The notes beneath the pieces are model-generated. The model saw nothing but the letters and a program-made list of their open reading frames with translations, ran no database searches and had not been told where the DNA came from. From Auanema rhodensis (taxonomy: Eukaryota > Nematoda > Chromadorea > Rhabditida > Rhabditidae): a stretch of 64,000 nucleotides of DNA. The stretch is from positions 17,434,501 to 17,498,500 of the forward strand of contig OZ059896.1 in NCBI GenBank assembly GCA_964057225.1, in the 5' to 3' direction. Every line of letters starts with the position of its first letter. Within the stretch, counting starts at the first letter, position 1. This document shows positions 26,493 through 39,356 of this stretch, piece by piece. Made by a program: the position numbers and the translations under genes.

Positions 26493-28335
26493 AGTTGTTA
26501 CCTAAAAAATTCTTATAAGACTTTGTTATTTTAGAGCAGAAAATAAGTGAAAATGAAAGAAAGTACATAATAAGAGAGAATAGGTGGTCGCAGATGCCTT
26601 CGGATGACTTCTGACTGAACGTTCAAAAGAAGGCGTGCTTATCTCAACAGAAATTAAACAATGTGGGGCGATGCACATCACGCCACAAACTTACATGCAA
26701 GCGTTAAATGATAAGAAAATTAAACTTTTATTCAAATTGTGAATTTAACTTAAATAAACTTAGCAAACCCTACTTGTGGCTATTCTAAGAACAAGAATAA
26801 AGAATGGTTCTATTCAGTAGTTAACCTAGCGTATACAAGTTGACGTTAGACAGAGAAGAAGAGAATAACGAGATACACAGACATATACACAAATACAGAA
26901 ACAGAGAAAGGTATAGAAGAATGGTATGAACGATTAGGCTAACAGAAAATGTAGATGAACATGATTGAATGTAAAAAAAATTACCATAGATAGAATCGGA
27001 AAGTTGCATAGGTATGAAAAAGTGTTAGAAAAACGAAAGGCAACGTAATTTGAGGGGGATCACGTAGGATTTTCTAAAAATACGAAAATATATTTGGAGA
27101 ACATGAACAGGGTCCTTTATCAGTTTCAGGTTGGTGCATTAAGTAGAACTTTTATCGGAATATGTTATCAGTTGATAAGAGGTAACTGGAATAATGCCTT
27201 TGTACGAGCTGTCTATTATATAAAGTTTTAAATATAATAAATAAGATAGATAAAGAAGATGAGAAGTTATAGTACGTGCAAAGACTTACTGAAACATTTT
27301 CATGCAGGGAGAAAAGGTAGAATATACGTAGGCAACGATAATATTATACAATCGGTAGAACGTAATGCATGGCGTGACAAGAAGAGATAAATGAAAAAAA
27401 TGAAGGAGTCAGAAGAAATTTCCGATATGTTTGCTTAATAGAATGGAAAGGGGTGGAAAGGCAAATGTTCTTTCAACCTCAACAAAATGGAGAGAATGTC
27501 TTTTACGGAAGCTAGTCGGTTACGAATAAGTGATCACGTTGAAGATTTGAAATATTTTCTTTTTGAATGCGACAATCAGTCTAATAAAATGTTTTTTTTT
27601 TTTGCGAAATGTGTTGTTAGAGTCTAAAGGTCAATAGGGGCAAAGGTGAAGTTGAACCAGATCGCTTGGCCATCACAGTTCCGAAAGAGAGCAAGTAAGA
27701 TTTCCCATTGACCTCTACAATCAATAAGAAGCAAATAGAAGTTTGTTTAGTTTGGTGTTTAACGAGTCGATCTAGTAAAATTGACTTAGCATTTTAATTA
27801 CAATTGAGTTTTTCATTATTGAGGATAGTTAAAGTAAAATTAGGTGAGTTTATAGAGAAGGAAATGAAATAAATCATTAAGAAAACAAATTTAAGGTATT
27901 TACAGACACTACATTATTACCATATATAGATGTTCGAATTTGGTGTACGAAATAAACAGCAATTGAATTCAGAATATGTAACTAAGTGGCAGCCATCTAT
28001 TTGATATCTTTTATAGCAGAAAGAAGGCTTTGCAGATATAGTTCTCAGAAATACTCTCGATATGGTCACAGACCTAGCCATTCTCTAGCTTCTCGTAATT
28101 TTTCTTACTCTCTTCATATGTCTTGTGCTTCTTTCTGATTCAGGTTTCACTGAGGAGTGGCATGATTTTTCATCTGTCCACTTTACTCACATAAATGGCG
28201 CGACAATCAGCAGACGAGGGGCGAAGGTCGTAGTTGATATGAAATGATAATTATGTGAGAAGAGTGACTGAAGGAAGGAATATAGACCTTTCAATTTGGA
28301 ATCAAAAGTGGATTATCTTATCTAAAAAAGGTTCA

Positions 28336-28459
28336 GCTCGTGTGAGCCATCAATTCGATTAGGTTGTAAGATCGGCTGATCTGTAGTGGGACTTCGAATG
28401 GAAATTCGAGGTCCTATGCCTGCCTGTCCTCATTCATTCATGAGACAGATGGCATAGGA
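28336..28459. ncRNA. Candidate structured RNA: tandem hairpins
   Basis: Four successive inverted repeats lie in about 125 bp. GCTC-gtgt-GAGC is at 28336-28347 and GATC-ggct-GATC at 28370-28381. A 9-bp stem at 28391-28412 (ACTTCGAAT pairing with ATTCGAGGT, one G-U) closes a GGAA loop of GNRA type. The fourth stem is at 28412-28459, where TCCTATGCC pairs perfectly with GGCATAGGA; a small internal loop and CTGTC/GACAG follow, up to a six-base loop. It matches no RNA family I know. The strand is undetermined because stems are symmetric, although the GNRA loop exists only on the plus strand. Confidence 0.35.
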
Positions 28460-28709
28460 AGAAACTGTCGCGTTGGTGGCATTGATGGGACGAGGGAACA
28501 TTCCATATGGCAGACATTCAACGCTCTATAAGACATCTGCAGGAGGTGGTGTTTGGTTCGGAAATTTCACAAAATTTTAGATTGCTCATTCATGTTTACA
28601 CAGAATTCTCAGTTTTGCATTACTTTCTCATGTTGTTGATATTTTAAAACAAAGAAAACTTCATCAACTGGATAATAGAAACATGTGTTTTCTTGAACGG
28701 CATCATGTA

Positions 28710-28725
28710 CTTTTCACGTGAAAAG
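28710..28725. promoter_or_regulatory. 16-bp perfect palindrome with CACGTG E-box
   Basis: CTTTTCACGTGAAAAG reads identically on both strands and is centred on CACGTG. The core TCACGTGA matches the type of site bound by bHLH-ZIP factors such as TFEB/HLH-30. It is about 2.2 kb upstream of the elongase and 220 bp beyond the stop of the small secreted gene. Function is inferred only. Confidence 0.35.
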
Positions 28726-28947
28726 GTTAAGAATAAGCAAATAGTTGCTTCGTATCGAAGTGTTTCAATGATATCACACTTAAAAAACTAACGTTAGAAC
28801 TGAACTGATAAAATTACAAAGAAAAATTATGAAATTTCCAGTTTAGAAATATTTATATATTTATTGTACATTATACTATATAACATATAGTTAAATAAAT
28901 TAGTTATTAATAACAAGTTTTGATTTTTCATTGTAACATCTAATATT

Positions 28948-29503
28948 TTATCCCCGACCACAATCTCCAAAAGAACAAATTGTACCGAATCTTTCAGTAA
29001 TAGATGGCTTCTCATCAGCAAAGATCTGCAGAAATTATCAATATTGTTGCAGAATATTTTTTCAAATAATATGCTATACCATATAAGTTATATTTCCCAT
29101 TCCTTCTAAAAAGGCCTGAGTTTGACCGAAAGGTTTAACCTCATCATTTTCCGGTTTCTCATCTCTCCAGACCTCAAAGTTGTTGATTGTATGGGTTCAA
29201 TAAACTACTTCTTCTTTTAAACAATACCTTCATAACAGTTGGCTTTAAAGCACAGAATTTATCCTGAATCTTCAAAAACTTCATCTTGTGCTCAAAATCA
29301 AGTTTATACCTGAACAAGATTATGTTTCATAAGCTATAAATTAACAATAAAACATACATACGACTTTTTGTGGCATTGTGGAAGGTAAATTGAGCATAAA
29401 ATGTTCTTACACTATCAAGCTTGATTTTGACGTTGATATCACAGCATTTGACGACAGCTATGAAAATAAGGAGTCCAAGCGCAACTTTGGAACTGTTGAT
29501 CAT
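28948..29503 (-). CDS. Small secreted protein, unknown family
   Basis: Four exons splice to about 130 residues. The start MINSSKVALGLLIFIAVVKC is a clear signal peptide, and the mature protein begins near CCDINVKIKLDS. Later blocks are YKLDFEHKMKFLKIQDKFC and VWRDEKPENDEVKPFGQTQ. It ends FGTICSFGDCGRG with a paired-cysteine CSFGDC tail. Five cysteines follow the signal sequence. One potential N-glycosylation site is in FHNATKS and another in GNITYM. I do not recognise the family; size and layout recall short nematode extracellular proteins such as transthyretin-like or lipid-binding proteins. The 5' splice site of exon 1 was chosen as GTATGT to keep frame; alternatives give stops. It lies 446 bp downstream of TMEM115 on the same strand. 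Confidence 0.65.
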
Positions 29504-29949
29504 AATGTAGTAGGAATACGACGCAAAAGAAGGAACGTTTGTTAATAAAAGGAAGAGACAATATAATGTATATCATGTTAAGGCGTGTAACATCATTGAG
29601 GTCAAGGCGACAACTATCAGAAACCAAAAGATAGTTAAAAAGCGTGCCGGATTAAGAACCGAGAACCAAAATTTTGATTTATCAGTTTTTGATCAATCCG
29701 GCTAGATTTCAGTCTTGGCAAAAACATATAAAAATGAAAAACAGGTCATATAATAAAAATTTATCTTAATTATACAATATCTCTACAAGTTATCACAGAT
29801 AGATACATAAGACATGCAATTCATTACCCAAACCCAAATATTTTTTAGTTTTCTCTTGTTATATAAGATATATTAAAAGAGATCCTCGTATATAAATGTA
29901 TATATTATATAAAACTAATGGCAATAAGTTAGTTATCTTTTCATTCCCG
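29504..29949. other. Spacer between small secreted gene and TMEM115
   Basis: A 446-bp, very AT-rich stretch with no feature I can support. It probably carries the TMEM115 3' UTR and the promoter of the secreted protein (minus strand). Confidence 0.4.
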
Positions 29950-31477
29950 TTACTCCAAAACCTGTGTCGGCTGTGAATTATGCATGATCTAAAAATAGAT
30001 ATATGCTTTTAATATTTCTTTCATTAATACCAACCTCATCAGTTTCTTCTTCTTTGGGGTCTTGTTCTTCTTCTTGTATTTGTTCAACTTCTTTTTCAGC
30101 GTTTTGATCTTCTTTTTCTTGAGATTCTTCGTCATTTTGCCACTTGATTTTCTCAGCTTTTCTTGTTCTGTTTAGTCGTTCATTCAGTGCTCTTAGAGCT
30201 TTCTGTCTATAAAAACAGAAATACAAGAAAAAGCACATAATACGACTAACCGTCTTCGTTCAGCATCTCTAGCTGAAGAATCTAATCCAGGTAAGTTAAT
30301 TGGAACAGTATGAAGAGAATGTAAATCTACATGTCGAACCTGAACAAACGAATCATCTCATCAGAAAATGAAAAATGTTACCTGTCTACTGCAAACTCCA
30401 AGCCTGGCTAGCGTGCGGAAGCAGATACGTCCAACAACTGTACAGACTGGTTGGCAAACTCTTGGAAACAAACTGAAACAAAAATAATACAATGTATCGT
30501 ATCAGTCAAAAAGAAAAAATGGAATGCACAACCGACAAATTTAGGTTAGAAATTCAAAATGACCGGGTAATTGGGGCAATTAGAATAAGAATAATAAATA
30601 ATTCGCACCTTGCCCACGTAAAATGCTCGTTACTGTCTCCATAAACAGCATCTGTTTCATGAGGATTGAAAAACCGAAGATAAGTCCAACTAACTTGTAC
30701 TCCAACAAGCACTTCCCAGAAAACAGTCTTAAAAATTTGAATGAATGAACATTTTCAATCAAACTTACAGCATTGAAAATGCCCAAGAATGACCCGACAG
30801 CAGCACAAATTATCCCGCAAAATGGTAAATGGGTGTATTTCACACGTCCAATGGGCGTAGTTAGTAGAATTGAATCAGGTAAGAACTATATAACAAATTT
30901 TGAATATTAAAATAATACTGAAATGATTACCTGCTTAATCATAACCAAAAAAGCTACGTTCGCATTAACCAAATCTAATATAGGTGCTTCATATAGTAAA
31001 TGAACATTTCGTGAAAAAATAAATTGAAAAAGCGAAATAATAGACACTATGACACATGTTAGTATCTTAAATTAAGATGTAAAGGAAGCGATATAAGTGA
31101 TAGGAAGCTTACGTGTGTTACTCCCAAAGTTTTAAGAATGGCTTCATTAGAACTATTCTGTCTAACAAGCTGAGCACCAAAATGTAAAGTTAAAATAGAC
31201 CAAGCCAGAAGAATAAGATTTTTTCCAACAAAGGCACAAGTAGCTATTCTCCATATTTCTATTGAGAATAATTGAATAGGTATAAGAGAAAGGAAGCCAT
31301 ATATAGAAGTGAAGGGAGAAAGAAAAAAACCTAAATGTTTAGTAAAGTTGAAGAAGTGACTATCGAAATACCTATCAATCTCAAGGTAATTAAGACTTGA
31401 AATGGTAAAGCATTGTTCTTTAACACATTTGAGTGTCTTTCCACCACTATCTGCAGATCCCCCAAGACAGCTTTCAT
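29950..31477 (-). CDS. TMEM115: TMEM115 homolog, Golgi rhomboid-like membrane protein
   Basis: Exons splice to about 370 residues starting MKAVLGDLQIVVERHSNVL. Several hydrophobic segments follow, including GFFLSPFTSIYGFLSLIP and LLAWSILTLHFGAQLV. VQVSWTYLRFFNPHETD and EHFTWAS match the TMEM115 block SSWVYLRFYQRH...DHFAFA. The signature LPGLDSSARDAERRRKALRA and LNERLNR is nearly identical to the human C-terminal region. The tail is Glu-rich. I end it at 29950 by removing a 45-nt intron (TTTTTAG acceptor), giving SQPTQVLE. Reading through that intron would instead stop at 29978. TMEM115 is a Golgi protein linked to retrograde transport. It lies only 171 bp behind the V-ATPase A subunit stop codon, so an operon is likely. 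Confidence 0.9.
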
Positions 31478-31648
31478 TCTCTAGGTTCGGGCATTAAAAT
31501 AGTAGATCCTGTAAAACTTATTTTATTAAAACGTCAAAAAAATAAAACTTAAAGCTGAGAGACAAAAACGAAAATTAAAGCAATTAATACGGATGAGAAT
31601 CAAAGGCAATTATCACATTTAAAGCAAATAATTTAAAACATTTGTAGT

Positions 31649-34151
<2,503 letters not shown>

Positions 34152-34507
34152 AATTATTGTAAATATGCTAAATGTAGAACACTATAAATGAACTATGTTG
34201 TGCAAACAATCGATTTTTCGCGTGGATTTCATATCAGCGAATTTGATCGCAAATGCAAAAGGAGATCAATGTGAAGTATTATAATAGAAATAAACAAAAA
34301 GAGGAATCAACAATCAACAACACAGTAATAAATAATATTTAATATAAAACGTATCCATATGAAAGATCACAAGCGTCAGGGAGTGGGGGAGTGGGTAGTA
34401 CAAATTAGGGATGAGATCCTACATGATATATAAATAATACAAACTTTTTGTAAAAAAAATTAAGTGCAAAACGTTTCTAAAGAATTAGTACAGCAATAAG
34501 TAAATTA
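34152..34507. other. Spacer between PCGF gene and vha-13
   Basis: A 356-bp AT-rich stretch between same-strand genes; 3' UTR of the upstream gene and 5' region of vha-13. Nothing else recognised. Confidence 0.4.
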
Positions 34508-35779
34508 TCAGAAATCAAGCCTATGTTTGTATACCAGTCTTAAAGGAGCATCGGGTGGCTTTCTTCTACATCTAGTTAAGTGAATAAATTTCATTGAAAA
34601 ATCACGGCCCATTAACTCATCATTACAGAACAAATCCATTTCCATGTATCGATTTTTCGTACCATACATAGCAAAAGACAAATACCTTAAAATTATAGAA
34701 GTCAGTAAATAACACCATAAATGGTTTACCTTTTCAACGTTGTTACAGTACACATTTCTCCTGTTCGAATAAACCGCCTTTCTGGTTCGGGTAAATCCTC
34801 AGCACCACGGATTAACTCAACTACCATCTGTGAAAATAAATTTTACAAGGAATCTTATTAGTAGAATTATACCTGTGCTTCGTTTCTATGGTGTGATTTC
34901 TTAATACTACCTTCGAAACAACGATTTGTTCGATCTCTCTCTAACTCCTTCAAAGAAAAAATACGAATTATCAACATAAAATTTTGAAGAAATTACTTTT
35001 TGTTTTTCTTTTGCTAACCGTTCTTCTTCTTTCAAATCATCTTCATTCTTCTGTGATCGCACAAATTGCGTTCGTTGTTCTAACTCTCCTTGATGAAGAC
35101 CTGAAAATGATTGAAATAGTACATATCATATTGAAATTAAATTCTAACCAGGGACAAGTTTATATACAATATCTTGAAGAGTACGATCATAAGCAATATA
35201 GTTAGTAGGATGAGACTGATGTATTAATTGACCGCAGTGTGGACAACAATTGTCTTCTTCCTCAAAATATTTTAACAAACAACTTTTACAAAACGTATGA
35301 AGACACTCAGTAATAGTAGTGGCATCAATTAAATAACCCTTAAATTGACAAACTGAATGATTTCAAGAATAAAACGTTAGCATACCTCACATAATGAACA
35401 GACTATAATAGAATTCAAGGACTTCATAGCTACATGGTATGGCTTTTTTGGATCAAATTCCGAATCATCTTTTTCGTCGACTTCATCTTCTGTAGGTTCT
35501 TGACTCTAGAGATATGAAATTTGAAAATATTGACGCTTTTATTATAAAAACCTTTCCGGATTTACTAAATCGACCTCTTCCTTTTGGAACTTCTTTAGTC
35601 TTTCTTCTCTTAGGTGTAGGACTTTCAGGCTCTTCTTCAGTAGTGGCATCAGGCTCACGCGAAGTTTCCCCTTCCGTTTCAGCTTGGTCTGTGCTTTGTC
35701 CAACATCTCTATCACGTTCCTTTTCCTTTTCTCTCTCCTTTGCCTTTGGTCCACCACCCCGTTTCTTATACTTCGCCAT
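34508..35779 (-). CDS. mig-32: Polycomb-group RING finger (PCGF3/5-like) protein
   Basis: Multi-exon gene starting [17 protein letters not shown]. The first ~75 residues are a charged, low-complexity extension ([24 protein letters not shown]). A C3HC4 RING finger follows: [20 protein letters not shown], then [15 protein letters not shown] and [15 protein letters not shown], then [18 protein letters not shown]. These blocks are close to PCGF3/5. After a charged linker, a RAWUL-like domain ends [18 protein letters not shown] and [14 protein letters not shown] proteins pair with RING1 to form the PRC1 H2A-ubiquitin ligase. The C. elegans member is MIG-32; the symbol here is by homology and by its position next to cpsf-4. 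It follows cpsf-4 by 131 bp on the same strand. Confidence 0.88.
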
Positions 35780-35910
35780 GCCTAATGAAGAAATGCAAAA
35801 TTTAAAAATTTCAATTACAAATAATAGGAACAAATGGAAATTAAACCCATGTGAATATTAAAAAAAAACAGGAATACTCATATTTATAACAAAATAATTA
35901 TTATCAACAA

Positions 35911-37128
35911 TTAACCGTTTCGATTTGCATTCATAGTTGGAGGATTTAAAAAACCTCCACCGGGCATATATCTAGAAAAAAAAAAGAAAAAAAAAGATCA
36001 GCAAAACAGATAAGTCATACCTTCCTTCTTTTTCATCTTTTTCACGTTGTTCTTGGGCCAAATGAGCAGTATTTGATAAGAAGGCGAGAACTCCTTTATG
36101 ACATCTATTAGCATAATGACCCTTTTCACCACACTAAGAACGTTGAAGATTTATAAATGAAAAGTTTAAAGTGGACAAACCTTGTAGCATGTAACTTCTG
36201 ATAAAACTTTTTTATCGGGAATTAAAGATAGATCAATAGGCCCCCGATTATTAGTAGATAGAACTTCAGTAGTAGTCTGATATAATATGAAATATGCTTT
36301 TAACAAAATGAAAAATACCTTTTGAGGCAAGTTTGGACAATATGTTGCCTTATGTCCCCGTTCATGACAATTATGACAAGTAATTAATTGATTAAATGTT
36401 TTCTTATTGTTAGCAGAAGAATTTTCTGCAGCTGGTAAGGCAAAAGTTGGATGAGCAAATTTACAGTCAGGACCTAATAGAAGAAAATGAAAAGAAGTAA
36501 AGTTGCAAGAACCAAACCTTCAGGGCAGAATCCAGCTAAATAATTGGGACACATAACCCTTCTTCTATGTTTGTGTTTACAAAATGGTCCTATACGATAG
36601 AAAATTTATATTTAAAAAATGGCATAAATTTACCATGTCTACAAAAGCCCCTATCATACCAAGGACAATCTTTCAATTTAGATTCAGGATCGATATGTCG
36701 GAAAGGACATTCTCTATTACTACATGCCACTGAAAAGAAAAGTAATGAAAACGTGCAAAGTTAATTTTTAAAATCCTTACTATACTTAGAAAAGAAGAAG
36801 CATTCGGGCATTTTAGTGAGATCATATTCATGCAAAAATTCACATTGATCTCCCTTTAAATATCAACATTAATATGAAATACAGTGAATTCAAACCTTTT
36901 TACATAAACCTCTAAGCCAATGCTTACAAACTACCATTTTATCTCCAACAAGATGTCTCAAAGGGCATACCTAATAAATAAAACAACAAAATAAAGTATT
37001 TAAAAATAATTCTTACCGGACCTAATGTACATATTCCTTGATAATGTTTTAAACATACTCCCCTTCCACTTTTATCCATTCCAGCAAAAGGAACCTATAC
37101 AACAAAACGGTCATTTCAATAAGAAAAT

Positions 37129-37162
<34 letters not shown>

Positions 37163-37309
37163 CTCTTTAGCTCCTGCTTGTGTAAAAAGAGTCTCCTCGA
37201 CGTCTGTATAAGGTACATCAATACTAGCAAGTATATCTTCCATGGTCACCGGGGTTTTGTAAGAATTATGTTGATCATAATTAGGAACATTTGAAGATAT
37301 TGCTATCAT
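35911..37309 (-). CDS. cpsf-4: CPSF 30-kDa subunit (CPSF4), CCCH zinc-finger protein
   Basis: Eight or so exons encode about 310 residues starting MIAISSNVPNYDQHNSYKT. Five CCCH fingers follow in order, each C-x7/8-C-x4/5-C-x3-H: CLKHYQGICTLGPVCPLRH, CKHWLRGLCKKGDQCEFLH, CFFFSKYSACSNRECPFRH, CPWYDRGFCRHGPFCKHKH and CPNYLAGFCPEGPDCKFAH. Two CCHC zinc knuckles complete the protein, CHNCHERGHKATYC and CYKCGEKGHYANRC. The C-terminus is GGGFLNPPTMNANRNG. This is the subunit that recognises the AAUAAA poly(A) signal with WDR33 in the nuclear cleavage/polyadenylation complex. Human CPSF4 has one knuckle; two are seen here. The ATG follows an ATCTTTAG acceptor directly, typical of a trans-spliced first gene. 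One intron is largely a TA microsatellite. Confidence 0.96.
37132..37159. repeat. (TA)n microsatellite in cpsf-4 intron
   Basis: About 14 TA units begin three bases inside the intron's 5' splice site (minus strand GTGATATAT...). Length is probably polymorphic. Confidence 0.9.
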
Positions 37310-38422
37310 CCTAAAGATGAGGAACGTAAGTGTGCAGCTTTGGATACCAAATAGTCGAATTAATTTATACAATTAGCTGAGACAAGAATGCTTATGTATA
37401 AAGTTGAAGCCAAAATCAAACACCTACAGCCTCTACGAGGTGTCAGTACGCATTTGCGTACAAACACACACAGTGCATCTTTTTAGGGACACCCAAAGAA
37501 TATCCGATTAGCAAGACTGTAAGGGATAAGAGAGAATTCGAATTATAAAATTTTTGTTTAGTAATTATGAAATATTTAACTTACTTTGCATGTATTTATT
37601 AAACATTTAGAATTTAAATATTTGTTAAGCATACATTAGTTTAATAAAAAGTAAATTATTAAAGATTATTAAAGAAATACATTAACTATTTAACTATAAA
37701 ATAAGTATAAAAAGGAAAGTTTTCTAAAAAATATTTAACCAAAAGGTTGTGCCCTAATGTTTCTTTCAATAAATAACAATTCCGAACTAAGTTATTTGGA
37801 TGAGATTACAATTATTTTGCTTTATTGCTAATGGGATGAACGTGAAACAACAATTCACAGATCATATTTACTCCAAATATAGAAAATAGTTCATAATACA
37901 CACGAGATTTCGATTTAATCAAGTTATTATAAAGCATATTTTCGATTCAAGGTTTCTGTCATATTTTCGTCGGGATAATGTGAATACCTATATATTTATC
38001 ATGATAGCTTATATTGGCTCATCCTGCTATTTTAAATTTAAAGTAAATCTTATCTCCAGAAGAGAATTTTCTTTGTTGTGCAATAATTATTGTTCTTTTG
38101 TAAAACGAAGGAAAGAAAGTAATCGTCCAAAGTTTTACAATATATGTTGTATGATATTGAAATCCTCAAAATATTTATATACAATAATATCAAATAGAAT
38201 CTTTGTTTTCCTGAAAATTGGAAAAAAGCTTTGTGGCAATTTATATCATTTTTAGCTTATTAGTCTATTTTGCTTGTCGAACGTGAAAGAACTTTGAGAA
38301 GTAGAAACAAAATAGAGCATATAATCTTCTACTGAGGTCAGATGACTTCATTAATCATCTTGGGGATTATAGTCTTTGTTAGAATGCCTCATGGCAGCTG
38401 AATATTTCAAGCAGAAGCAGCA
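37310..38422. promoter_or_regulatory. Divergent intergenic region, cpsf-4 / transthyretin-like gene
   Basis: 1.1 kb of AT-rich sequence between divergently transcribed genes; it must contain both promoters. A 91-codon frame at 37980-38255 has no recognisable feature and looks like chance. No repeat or RNA gene seen. Confidence 0.45.
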
Positions 38423-39079
38423 ATGGCAATAGCTATGTCTGGTTTGATACAAGGTTTTGTAATTTTTTCTGTTGCGAATCTCTGCTTTTGTAGTCAATCT
38501 ATAGCACAGTCTGTTTCTTCTTTGGTAAGCTTTCGCACTTCACAGTTCGATGTGAACACAATAAGTGTTTAGGTTGGTCGTCGGCAAGTCGTGGGAATTC
38601 GAGGACAACTTTTATGCGGTACTGAACCTCTTCAAAATACCACAGTTAAACTCTGGGATGAAGATACCGGTAAGTTGTTTTGTTTGAAAGGGAGAGACAG
38701 CCACATAATCAGGACCTGATCCCGATGATTTGCTTGCTGAAGCAACAACAAACGAGACAGGTCACTTCGCAATTTACGGAACAACAAACGAGCTAACCAA
38801 CATTGACCCTAAGTTCAAGATCTATCATCATTGTCACGTAAAAGAAGGAGTAAGATGTTGTTTGATGTAGTATAAAACGTGATATTCATTTCTAGGGTTG
38901 CAAGAGGAAGGTAAGCTTCGCTATCCCCGACAACTACATTTCCTTCGGAAATAAGGTTTTTTCCTTTATTTTAACATGTCTCCTCATAATCGATTATCTT
39001 TTAGCTGGAGAAATGGTTTGAATTTGGAAGCTTAAACATGGAGATTATAACGAGAAAAGAAGGCCGTCAATGTTTTTAA
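38423..39079 (+). CDS. Transthyretin-like family (TTR) secreted protein
   Basis: Five short exons give about 155 residues. The start MAIAMSGLIQGFVIF, followed by VANLCFC, is a signal peptide. The mature protein shows every TTR-like (PF01060-type) block: VVGIRGQLLCGTEPLQNTTV, KLWDEDTGPDPDDLLAEATT, NETGHFAIYGTTNELTNIDP, FKIYHHCHVKEG and GCKRKVSFAIPDNYISFG. It ends TRKEGRQCF. Four cysteines are in the usual family positions. These are nematode-specific extracellular proteins; the only well-studied role is TTR-52, which bridges apoptotic-cell phosphatidylserine to CED-1. The substrate or partner here is unknown. It is expressed divergently from cpsf-4, and a GPCR gene follows after 277 bp. Confidence 0.93.
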
Positions 39080-39356
39080 ATACCTTTCCTTAGTTTGCTT
39101 AAAACAATGTGCATCAAATTGCAGGCCATAAATAAAAATATTCTTTATTACAATGTATTTTATATTGAAATATGTTGTTATGTTAATGCTTTCTATGTAA
39201 TCTTCTCAGGTTTCAATTGGCCAATTCAATGATTTTTGAAGTGAAAACCAAAAACAACTAACATCAAAAATTCAGTCGTATACTTTTATTCAAAGACCTT
39301 GTCAAATATCATTGGTCATGCTTCAAAATTTGAAAACTTTAACATTGCTTGAATAA

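Larger units (their letters stand above)
26493..28947. other. Large intergenic region upstream of the elongase
   Basis: A 2.45-kb gap with no convincing ORF on either strand. It should contain the elongase promoter (minus strand). Purine-rich stretches occur near 26850-26930. The section around 28330-28560 is visibly less AT-rich and packed with inverted repeats, described separately. A 16-bp palindromic E-box lies at 28710-28725. The rest is ordinary AT-rich spacer. Confidence 0.5.

Noticed and set aside
35514-35861. 115-codon ORF opposite the PCGF first exon
   Set aside because: Antisense of a charged low-complexity exon; no family features.
37049-37372. ORF containing a YIYIYI run
   Set aside because: The run is the TA microsatellite inside a cpsf-4 intron; the real exon ends just before it.
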